Source of the DNA: an uncultured Oscillospiraceae bacterium
GTDB lineage: Bacteria > Bacillota_A > Clostridia > Oscillospirales > Acutalibacteraceae
Direction of reading: 5' to 3'
Length of the DNA stretch: 5,281 nucleotides
NCBI GenBank assembly: GCA_900554165.1
Contig: USGR01000085.1
Coordinates: 1 to 5,281, forward strand
The position numbers were made by a program, and so were the translations under genes. Positions 1 to 5,281 of the stretch are shown here, in pieces (the first letter of the stretch is position 1; each line of letters opens with the position of its first letter). The notes below the pieces were generated by a model that ran no database searches, was not told where the DNA came from, and saw nothing but the letters and a program-made list of their open reading frames with translations.

Positions 1-27
1 AGCTTATACCGCAAAATCGGCTTTTAA
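1..27 (+). CDS. 3' end of an upstream gene, probable GNAT-family N-acetyltransferase (partial)
   Basis: Frame 1 reads SLYRKIGF and then TAA at 25-27. An LY-x-K-x-GF octapeptide is the usual C-terminal signature of GNAT acetyltransferases, which move an acetyl group from acetyl-CoA to an amine. It normally sits on the last helix and the start of the final strand, so 10-25 more residues usually follow. Only eight residues are visible, so the family call rests on a short motif and the substrate cannot be guessed. The stop falls unusually early relative to the motif, and the same frame continues in a protein-like way (see the next entry). The gene points the same way as uvrA and may share its transcript. 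Confidence 0.45.
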   Translation, partial: SLYRKIGF

Positions 28-147
28 AATGAGCCGCCGGCTTATGAGGAATTTCAGCTTACAGCCGGCCTGCACATAATATATTTTACGCTGAGTGCGT
101 TAGCAGCGGCAGAATACAACATTAATTATGAAATTAGATTATCATAA
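28..147 (+). pseudogene. In-frame continuation of the GNAT-like reading frame beyond its stop codon
   Basis: After the TAA at 25-27, the same frame stays open for 39 codons to a TAA at 145-147. It begins NEPPAYEEFQL and continues to GLHIIYFTL. The PP-x-Y stretch followed by an alternating hydrophobic strand is what the end of a GNAT fold often looks like after its GF motif. The second stop lies 19 bases before the uvrA ATG and just before its ribosome site, a typical operon junction. This suggests that the intact gene once ended here, or still does in relatives, and that codon 25-27 is a nonsense change or a sequence error. The alternative is that the gene really ends at 27 and this is untranslated leader. 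I see no convincing promoter or terminator in it. Confidence 0.3.
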
Positions 148-152
148 AGAAC

Positions 153-158
153 AGGTGA
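153..158 (+). promoter_or_regulatory. Ribosome binding site that fixes the uvrA start
   Basis: AGGTGA lies 8 bases before the ATG at 167, an ideal Shine-Dalgarno distance. The earlier in-frame ATG at 128 has no purine-rich site before it (CAGAATACAACATTAATT) and would add 13 residues that do not look like the UvrA N terminus. The site therefore favours 167. Confidence 0.8.
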
Positions 159-166
159 TAAAAAAT

Positions 167-2989
167 ATGCAGAAGGACAAAATCGTTATAAAAGGCGCGA
201 GGGAGAATAATCTTAAAAACATAGACGTAGAAATTCCCCGCGACGCGCTGGTGGTATTTACGGGACTTTCCGGCTCCGGCAAATCCTCCCTGGCATTTGA
301 CACGCTGTATGCGGAGGGGCAGAGGAGATATATCGAATCCCTTTCATCATACGCCCGCATGTTCTTGGGTCAGATGGAGAAGCCGGACGTCGACAGCATA
401 GACGGACTTTCCCCCTCAATATCGATAGACCAGAAAACGACCTCCAAAAATCCGCGTTCCACCGTCGGAACGGTGACGGAGATTTACGACTATCTCCGCC
501 TGCTTTATGCGCGCATCGGCGTGCCGCACTGCCCAATCTGCGGTAAGGAGATTAAGCAGCAGAGCGTCGACCAGATAGTTGAAAAGGTCATGCAGCTTGA
601 GGAGCGCACGAAGATACAGGTATTGGCTCCTGTGGTGCGCGGCCGCAAGGGCGAGCATAAAAAGGAGCTGGAGGCGGCCAAAAAATCCGGATTTGTCAGG
701 GTGCGCGCCGACGGCATAATGTACGATTTGTCTGAGGATATATCACTTGAGAAAAATAAAAAGCATAATGTTGAAATTGTCGTCGACCGCCTTGTTATAA
801 AGAGCGATATAGAAGGCCGGCTGGCCGATTCCATTGAAATAGCCTGCAGCCTTGCAAAGGGGCTTGTTATAATAGACGTGGTGGACGGCGAGGAAATGCT
901 CTTTTCCCAGAGCTATGCCTGTCCCGACCACGGCATAAGCGTTGACGAGATGTCGCCGCGCATGTTTTCTTTCAACAATCCTTTCGGCGCCTGCCCGACC
1001 TGTACAGGGCTCGGCATGTTCATGAAAGTCGACCCCGACCTTGTGGTGCCGAACAAGGACTTGACAATAAATCAGGGCGCAATAAAGGCCATGGGCTGGA
1101 TGAATTTAGACGGCAAGAGCATATCGTCGAGATTTCTGATGGCAGTGGCAAAGAAGTACGATTTTTCGCTGGATGTCCCGTATAAGGATTTACCACAGCG
1201 TGCAAAGGACGTGCTTATGTACGGACTTCCCGAGGGTGAAAAGGTAACGGTGCGACTTGCAAACGGCCGCTCGTTTGAATCAAAGTTTGGCGGATTTATA
1301 GACGACTTGGAGCGCAAATACAAAGAATCCACCAGCGAGTGGGTAAAGTCGGAGATTGAAGCGCAGATGACGGCGGAGGTCTGCCCCGACTGCGGCGGAC
1401 GCCGGCTTAAGCCAATGTCGCTGGCAGTGACGGTAGGCGGCATAAATATTATGGACTTCTGTGACATGAGCGTCGCCAAAGCGCTGGAGTTCATGGACAG
1501 TCACATACTTTCCGAGCGCGATATGATGATAGCGCGTCTCATAGTAAAGGAAATACGCGAGCGTCTCAACTTTTTAAAAAGCGTGGGACTGGAATATCTA
1601 ACCCTATCGCGTTCCTCCGGCACACTTTCGGGCGGCGAGAGCCAGCGCATACGTCTTGCGACGCAGATAGGCTCGTCGCTGATGGGCGTGCTTTATATAC
1701 TCGACGAGCCGAGCATAGGCCTGCACCAGCGCGACAACGACAAGCTGCTGGATACGCTGCGCCGTCTGCGTGACCTCGGCAATACTCTTATAGTTGTTGA
1801 GCACGACGAGGACACTATGCGCGCGGCGGACTATATAGTCGACATCGGACCGGGGGCCGGAATACACGGCGGCGAGGTGGTGTGCGCCGGCACTGAAAAG
1901 GACATAGAAAACTGCAGTAAATCCATAACCGGCGATTATCTCTCCGGCCGTAAAAAAATTCCGGTGCCTAAAAAGAGACGCGAGGGCAACGGCAAATCGC
2001 TTATTATAAGGGGCGCTGAGGAAAATAATCTCAAAAAGATTGACGTAGAAATTCCGCTCGGAAAATTCGTAGCGGTTACGGGTGTTTCCGGCTCCGGCAA
2101 GTCCTCGCTTATAAACGAGATACTCTATAAAAGACTGGCGGGAGAGCTTAACCGCGCCAGAATAAAACCGGGCAAGCATGCCGATATAGAGGGCATAGAC
2201 GCGCTGGACAAGGTTATAAACATAAATCAGGCGCCGATAGGCCGCACTCCGCGCTCAAACCCGGCGACATATACCGGCGTGTTCAACGACATACGCGAGC
2301 TTTATGCAAACACGCAGGATGCCAAGATGCGTGGCTACAACGCCGGCAGATTTTCCTTTAACGTCCGCGGCGGCCGCTGCGAGTCATGCCAGGGCGACGG
2401 CATAATAAAGATAGCTATGCACTTTTTGCCGGACATATATGTTCCGTGCGAGGTGTGCAAAGGCAAGCGCTACAACCGTGAAACGCTGGAGGTAAAATTC
2501 AAGGGTAAAAATATATACGATGTGCTTGATATGACGGTGGAGGAGGCGCTGGACTTCTTTTCCTCTATACCGAAAATAAAGCGCAAGCTGCAGACGCTTT
2601 ACGACGTTGGATTGGGATATATAAAGGTTGGCCAGCCGGCGACAACGCTTTCCGGCGGCGAAGCGCAGCGCGTGAAGCTTGCGACAGAGCTTTCGCGCCG
2701 CGCAACGGGCAGGACAATATATATACTTGACGAGCCGACCACAGGTCTTCACACCGCCGACGTGCATAAGCTTATCGAGGTGCTTGACAGCTTAGTGGAT
2801 AAGGGCAATACTGTTGTTGTAATCGAGCATAATTTGGACGTTATAAAGTGTGCCGACCATATCATCGACCTTGGGCCCGAGGGCGGTGACAACGGCGGAA
2901 CGATAGTCGTCAGCGGTACGCCGGAACAGGTGGCTAAATGCAGACGGTCGTATACGGGTCAGTATTTAAAAGACATGCTTAAGCGATAA
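167..2989 (+). CDS. uvrA: Excinuclease ABC subunit A (UvrA), nucleotide excision repair damage sensor
   Basis: UvrA is the dimeric ATPase that scans DNA for bulky lesions, loads UvrB and then leaves, so that UvrC can cut on both sides. It is cytoplasmic and DNA-bound. The protein is 940 residues, the usual family length, and begins [20 protein letters not shown]. Both ABC halves are intact. Half I has Walker [10 protein letters not shown] (33-41), signature LSGGESQ (from 487), Walker [12 protein letters not shown] (510-520) and H-loop His546. Half II has Walker [10 protein letters not shown] (639-647), signature LSGGEAQ (from 828), Walker [12 protein letters not shown] (852-862) and His888. 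Zinc ligands are complete: Cys122/125 with Cys252 and His255; Cys276/279 with Cys406/409; and the C-terminal finger Cys738/741 and Cys761/764. The start at 167 is chosen over 128 from the AGGTGA site. uvrB and uvrC are not adjacent here, and I see no clear LexA box in the short leader. No key residue is missing, so it should be functional. Confidence 0.98.
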   Translation: MQKDKIVIKGARENNLKNIDVEIPRDALVVFTGLSGSGKSSLAFDTLYAEGQRRYIESLSSYARMFLGQMEKPDVDSIDGLSPSISIDQKTTSKNPRSTVGTVTEIYDYLRLLYARIGVPHCPICGKEIKQQSVDQIVEKVMQLEERTKIQVLAPVVRGRKGEHKKELEAAKKSGFVRVRADGIMYDLSEDISLEKNKKHNVEIVVDRLVIKSDIEGRLADSIEIACSLAKGLVIIDVVDGEEMLFSQSYACPDHGISVDEMSPRMFSFNNPFGACPTCTGLGMFMKVDPDLVVPNKDLTINQGAIKAMGWMNLDGKSISSRFLMAVAKKYDFSLDVPYKDLPQRAKDVLMYGLPEGEKVTVRLANGRSFESKFGGFIDDLERKYKESTSEWVKSEIEAQMTAEVCPDCGGRRLKPMSLAVTVGGINIMDFCDMSVAKALEFMDSHILSERDMMIARLIVKEIRERLNFLKSVGLEYLTLSRSSGTLSGGESQRIRLATQIGSSLMGVLYILDEPSIGLHQRDNDKLLDTLRRLRDLGNTLIVVEHDEDTMRAADYIVDIGPGAGIHGGEVVCAGTEKDIENCSKSITGDYLSGRKKIPVPKKRREGNGKSLIIRGAEENNLKKIDVEIPLGKFVAVTGVSGSGKSSLINEILYKRLAGELNRARIKPGKHADIEGIDALDKVININQAPIGRTPRSNPATYTGVFNDIRELYANTQDAKMRGYNAGRFSFNVRGGRCESCQGDGIIKIAMHFLPDIYVPCEVCKGKRYNRETLEVKFKGKNIYDVLDMTVEEALDFFSSIPKIKRKLQTLYDVGLGYIKVGQPATTLSGGEAQRVKLATELSRRATGRTIYILDEPTTGLHTADVHKLIEVLDSLVDKGNTVVVIEHNLDVIKCADHIIDLGPEGGDNGGTIVVSGTPEQVAKCRRSYTGQYLKDMLKR

Positions 2990-3002
2990 TATCACCGGAT
3001 TA

Positions 3003-3019
3003 TTAATATGTGTAATATT
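3003..3019 (+). repeat. Copy 1 of an AT-rich 17-base repeat in the uvrA-DUF5685 spacer
   Basis: TTAATATGTGTAATATT here matches TTAATATATGTAATATT at 3179-3195 at 16 of 17 positions. A related inverted version, TTACACATTATTAA, sits at 3143-3156 (one extra base). The two direct copies flank the putative promoter at 3102-3110. They could be binding sites for a regulator, but AT-rich sequence makes chance similarity fairly likely. Confidence 0.35.
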
Positions 3020-3055
3020 TGCCAATATTGTGCTTAAATAGCTGTGCAGCACTAT

Positions 3056-3082
3056 AGATATGAGCAGTTTTTGCGCATATCT
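3056..3082. repeat. 27-base inverted repeat just upstream of the putative promoter
   Basis: The arms AGATATG (3056-3062) and CATATCT (3076-3082) pair perfectly. After one A/G mismatch (3063/3075) the inner GCA (3064-3066) and TGC (3072-3074) also pair, around a 5-base loop (3067-3071). This gives 10 pairs with one mismatch. There is no U-run after it (TGGTAAAACGG follows), so it is not a standard intrinsic terminator, although it could still weakly end or stabilise the uvrA transcript. Its right edge touches the expected -35 position of the promoter at 3102-3110, so an operator is the other reading. Confidence 0.5.
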
Positions 3083-3110
3083 GGTAAAACGGCAAGTTAT
3101 ATGCTATACT
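3082..3110 (+). promoter_or_regulatory. Probable sigma-A promoter with extended -10 for the DUF5685/J-protein operon
   Basis: TGCTATACT at 3102-3110 contains TATACT, five of six bases of the -10 consensus, preceded by the TGn extension. The matching -35 position with a 17-base spacer, TGGTAA at 3082-3087, is poor, as is common for extended -10 promoters. Transcription would start near 3117 and leave a leader of about 100 bases before the TTG at 3215. This was identified by eye only. Confidence 0.4.
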
Positions 3111-3178
3111 TTTGATGCAGCGGCGACAGGAATCTTTAAAATTTACACATTATTAATGGATTTTTTAATTCAGTTACG

Positions 3179-3197
3179 TTAATATATGTAATATTAA
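3179..3197. repeat. Perfect 7-5-7 inverted repeat before the DUF5685 ribosome site (copy 2 of the AT-rich repeat)
   Basis: TTAATAT (3179-3185) and ATATTAA (3191-3197) are perfect inverted arms around ATGTA. It ends four bases before the Shine-Dalgarno sequence and lies in the likely transcribed leader. It could be an operator half-site pair, or a weak hairpin affecting ribosome access. All-AT arms make the RNA hairpin unstable, so protein binding is the likelier role if there is any. Confidence 0.35.
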
Positions 3198-3201
3198 TTA
3201 C

Positions 3202-3207
3202 GGAGAG
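3202..3207 (+). promoter_or_regulatory. Ribosome binding site that selects a TTG start for the DUF5685 gene
   Basis: GGAGAG, within the purine run GGAGAGAG, is 7 bases before TTG at 3215. There is no ATG or GTG at a suitable distance in this frame, and the protein beginning IGYVKIYKPEL matches the remembered N terminus of the family (usually MFGYV...KPEL). The rare start codon is therefore well supported. Confidence 0.75.
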
Positions 3208-3214
3208 AGCGGCA

Positions 3215-4114
3215 TTGATAGGATATGTAAAAATATATAAGCCAGAGCTCAGGGTAATAGATTATGAGTTATATAGGGCGGTTTATTGTTCGCTTTGCCG
3301 TCAGATGGGCAAGCTGTACGGCCCGTTTGCTCGCTTTGCTCTTAATTACGATTTTACTTTTTTATCTCTTCTTGAGATTTCGCAAAAACAAGAATGCCCG
3401 GTTTATAAAAAGGCGAGATGTGTGTTTAATCCGCTGGTTAGATGCAACAACGTAAAGGAATGCGGAGATGAGCTTTCATATGCCGCCGACGCCGCTATAA
3501 TAACGTCTTATTACAAGGTAAAGGATAATCTAAAGGATAAGGGGATGTCAAAGCGGATAAAATCGGGGCTTATATATCCGCTGTTTGCGCTCTTTTACCG
3601 CAAGGCAAAAAAACGCAGTCCTAAAGTGGATGAATATGTAAAAGAATATATCGCCGCACAGGATGATGTTGAGCGTCAGTGCAGCGACAGCATAGACAAG
3701 GCGGCCGAACCGACGGCGATAATGCTGCAGCGGCTGTTTGAAGATATTGGAGAGGGCGATATATCAAAGCGGGTGCTGTCGCGCATAGGCTACTGCATAG
3801 GCAAATGGATTTATTTGATGGATGCTGCAGATGACTTGGAATCTGATGTAAAGCTAAAAAATTATAATGTATTAGCGGTAAAGTTTGGCATAAAAGAATA
3901 TGATGAATTGCTTATAAAAAAGGCGAGAGAATATATAACATTCACCTTAAACGTTTGCCGAACTGAAGCGGCGGCTTCTGCGCAGCTGCTTGATGTAAAC
4001 AGATATCATGATATTATAGATAATATACTGTATTTAGGACTTGAATATACGCAAAATAATGTTATACTCAGAAAGAAAGTGTCAAAAAATACATATGCTC
4101 TTTCTGATAAATAA
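3215..4114 (+). CDS. DUF5685-type protein of unknown function, with aspartate-rich motifs and a cysteine cluster
   Basis: The 299-residue protein starts at TTG and ends with tandem stops (TAA TAA). The N terminus, with GYV, KPEL, then YELYRAVYCSLCRQMGKLYG (15-36... with CxxC at 25/28) and YDFTFLSLL (45-53), matches my memory of DUF5685, a family known mainly from Clostridia with no assigned role. Six cysteines (25, 28, 61, 69, 77, 83) lie within about 60 residues and could hold a metal or an Fe-S centre. DNLKD (104-108) and DAADDLESD (203-211), each in a predicted helix, resemble the two Mg-diphosphate motifs of class I isoprenoid synthases; the second is followed by KNYNVL. No signal peptide or clear membrane segment is seen, so it is probably cytoplasmic. 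It is the first gene of a probable operon, 40 bases before the J-domain gene. The family call is from memory and the fold idea is inference. Confidence 0.8.
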   Translation: MIGYVKIYKPELRVIDYELYRAVYCSLCRQMGKLYGPFARFALNYDFTFLSLLEISQKQECPVYKKARCVFNPLVRCNNVKECGDELSYAADAAIITSYYKVKDNLKDKGMSKRIKSGLIYPLFALFYRKAKKRSPKVDEYVKEYIAAQDDVERQCSDSIDKAAEPTAIMLQRLFEDIGEGDISKRVLSRIGYCIGKWIYLMDAADDLESDVKLKNYNVLAVKFGIKEYDELLIKKAREYITFTLNVCRTEAAASAQLLDVNRYHDIIDNILYLGLEYTQNNVILRKKVSKNTYALSDK

Positions 4115-4154
4115 TAAAAGTATTTAGCCCAATGGGCGGAATGGAAGAATGTGA

Positions 4155-4766
4155 ATGAAAGACCCATATTCCGTATTAGGCGTTGACAGAAACGCGACCG
4201 ATGAGCAGATAAAGTCTGCATACCGCGAGCTGGCGCGCAAATATCACCCGGACAATTACAACGACAATCCGCTGTCAGACCTTGCAAACGAGAAGATGAA
4301 AGAAATAAACGACGCTTACGACACCATTATGAACGAGCGTTCGTCAAAGGGACAAAGCGGAAGTTATAGTGGTGGATATACCTCTTACTCGTCGTCAAAT
4401 TTTAATGATATAAGAAGCCTTATAACAAGCGGCCGGCTCGAGGAAGCGCAGGAGCTGCTTGACGGCGTTCCGGTGCAGGACAGGGATGCTGAGTGGTATT
4501 TTTTAAACGGCAGCGTACTTTATAAACGCGGCTGGTTTGATGATGCATATACCAGTTTTTCAACGGCCTGCCGCATGAATCCGTCTAATCCGGAATATAA
4601 AGCGGCGCTTGACAATATATCACGCCAGCGCAGCGGTTTTACAGGCTATAATAATGGCCGCCGTGCGGGCAATACCGGCTGCAGCGCATGCGATGTATGT
4701 TCAAGTCTTATATGTGCCGACTGCTGCTGCGAATGCATGGGCGGAGATTTTATACCATGCTGCTGA
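4155..4766 (+). CDS. J-domain (DnaJ-like) co-chaperone with TPR-like repeats and a cysteine-rich tail
   Basis: This is a 203-residue Hsp40-type protein, not the housekeeping DnaJ (which is about 375 residues). The J domain spans about 3-62, with DPYSVLGV, helix [13 protein letters not shown] (HPD at 31-33, the motif that stimulates Hsp70/DnaK ATPase) and helix [18 protein letters not shown] Gly/Ser/Tyr linker (66-82) follows. Residues 84-157 look like two TPR-type helical pairs ([39 protein letters not shown]), a likely partner-binding surface. The tail has ten cysteines at 176, 179, 182, 187, 190, 191, 192, 194, 202 and 203, ending in CC. This is not the CxxCxGxG zinc domain of DnaJ. The start is supported by GGAAG seven bases upstream. 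No membrane segment is seen, but the tail could bind metal or be lipidated. The membrane protein gene follows after 13 bases, suggesting joint action. Confidence 0.9.
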   Translation: MKDPYSVLGVDRNATDEQIKSAYRELARKYHPDNYNDNPLSDLANEKMKEINDAYDTIMNERSSKGQSGSYSGGYTSYSSSNFNDIRSLITSGRLEEAQELLDGVPVQDRDAEWYFLNGSVLYKRGWFDDAYTSFSTACRMNPSNPEYKAALDNISRQRSGFTGYNNGRRAGNTGCSACDVCSSLICADCCCECMGGDFIPCC

Positions 4767-4779
4767 TGGGGGTTATAGC

Positions 4780-5281
4780 TTGAAGCACACGGGCAAAATA
4801 GCGGTTGGCGGTATAATATCGGCGCTTGCGCTTGCCGTCATGTTCGCGTCATATTTTCCGTATCTCACATATGCCGTGCCGGCTATTGCTGGTACTATAC
4901 TTATAGTAATAGTTATAGAGATAGACTTTAAATGGGCAATGCTTGTGTATGCGGTAATAGCGGTATTATCCATGTTTTTGATGGAGCCGGAGGCCAAAAT
5001 ACTCTTTACCTTTTTCTTTGGATATTATCCTGTGTTGAAATTTAAGGTAGATAAGATAAGGTTTAAAGTAGTAAGATGGATAACGAAATTTGCAATATTT
5101 AATGCCGCCATAGTACTTGCCTATTTAGTATTTATATTTATTTTCCAGATGCCGATAGACGATATGGGTGCTTTTGGAAAATGGGCCGTTGCAGGGGTAT
5201 GGCTGCTTGGAAATGTTGTATTTGTAATATACGATTATGCTGAAAGTGAAATGACGGCACAGTATATAAGAACACTGCATC
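4780..5281 (+). CDS. Multi-pass membrane protein of unknown function (3' end outside the window)
   Basis: The frame is open from TTG at 4780 to the window edge (167 codons). GGGGG at 4768-4772 stands 7 bases before the TTG. The protein begins KHTGKIAVGGIISALALAVM and has about six hydrophobic stretches: roughly 7-24, 29-47, 51-68, 74-86, 103-122 and 133-151. Positive patches (KFKVDKIRFKVVRW, 87-100) lie between the fourth and fifth. The GGIISALALAVMF start and the small size resemble substrate-binding S components of ECF vitamin transporters, but no diagnostic residues can be named, so this is only a resemblance. The motif FFGYYPVLK (79-87) and the end of the visible part, YDYAESEMTAQYIRTLH, are the best handles for a search. 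About 10-30 residues are probably missing at the C terminus. It is translated from the same transcript as the J-domain gene. Confidence 0.8.
   Translation, partial: MKHTGKIAVGGIISALALAVMFASYFPYLTYAVPAIAGTILIVIVIEIDFKWAMLVYAVIAVLSMFLMEPEAKILFTFFFGYYPVLKFKVDKIRFKVVRWITKFAIFNAAIVLAYLVFIFIFQMPIDDMGAFGKWAVAGVWLLGNVVFVIYDYAESEMTAQYIRTLH

Noticed and set aside
149..159. GAAC half-site as a LexA (SOS) box before uvrA
   Set aside because: No matching GTTC half at the required distance; the sequence is part of the ribosome site region.
1072..1494. 140-codon open frame on the minus strand
   Set aside because: Antisense shadow of uvrA with low-complexity, unfamiliar sequence.
1604..2179. 191-codon open frame on the minus strand
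   Set aside because: It lies wholly inside uvrA, whose plus-strand translation is a full conserved UvrA. The minus-strand product has no recognisable motif.
3030..3052. GTGCT...AGCAC and GCTG-TG-CAGC small inverted repeats as a uvrA terminator
   Set aside because: Short stems, a large or tiny loop, and no following T tract. No convincing intrinsic terminator was found after uvrA.
3264..3455. 63-codon plus-strand frame with a hydrophobic stretch
   Set aside because: It overlaps the N-terminal conserved part of the DUF5685 gene in another frame and has no ribosome site of its own; the hydrophobicity comes from T-rich codons.
3402..3924. Similar TTATAAAAA(A)GGCGAGA strings near 3402 and 3909
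   Set aside because: Both are in frame inside the DUF5685 gene and encode similar Lys-Lys-Ala-Arg stretches; the repetition is explained by coding and codon bias.
4127..4137. GCCC-AAT-GGGC hairpin between the DUF5685 and J-domain genes
   Set aside because: Only four pairs and no U-run; too weak for a terminator, and the two genes are most likely cotranscribed.
4773..4997. 74-codon minus-strand frame
   Set aside because: Antisense to the start of the membrane protein gene, whose plus-strand frame continues open to the window end with a ribosome site.

Overview
The window is a same-strand stretch of a bacterial chromosome, most likely from a member of the Clostridia (Firmicutes), possibly an uncultured gut-type lineage. 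The evidence is the Gram-positive style of UvrA (closest in remembered sequence to Bacillus/Clostridia UvrA), strong Shine-Dalgarno sites, two TTG starts, a DUF5685-type protein (a family I associate with Clostridia) and a very strong preference for the ATA isoleucine codon. No phage, insertion sequence, CRISPR array, tRNA or rRNA is visible.

Layout: (1) Positions 1-27 are the last codons of an upstream gene whose octapeptide SLYRKIGF looks like the C-terminal signature of a GNAT acetyltransferase. The same frame stays protein-like beyond its TAA, up to a second TAA at 145-147. (2) 167-2989 is uvrA, a complete 940-residue subunit A of the UvrABC excision nuclease, with its start set by an AGGTGA ribosome site. 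(3) 2990-3214 is a 225-base AT-rich spacer with a near-perfect 27-base inverted repeat, a likely extended -10 promoter, repeated TTAATAT-type motifs and a ribosome site. (4) 3215-5281 is a probable three-gene operon: a DUF5685-type protein of 299 residues; a J-domain protein with TPR-like repeats and a cysteine-packed tail (203 residues); and a multi-pass membrane protein that runs off the window end.

uvrA is ordinary DNA repair and appears translationally linked to the gene before it. The second half is the interesting part. The spacings of 40 and 13 bases imply one transcript made from the promoter near 3102-3110. The DUF5685 protein carries two aspartate-rich motifs about 100 residues apart that resemble class I isoprenoid synthases, plus a cluster of six cysteines. 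The J protein combines an HPD-containing J domain with ten cysteines in its last 28 residues, an architecture that recalls eukaryotic cysteine-string proteins. The third gene is a small hydrophobic membrane protein. No function is established for this cassette; a membrane-associated Hsp70 co-chaperone system with metal or lipid chemistry is a hypothesis only.
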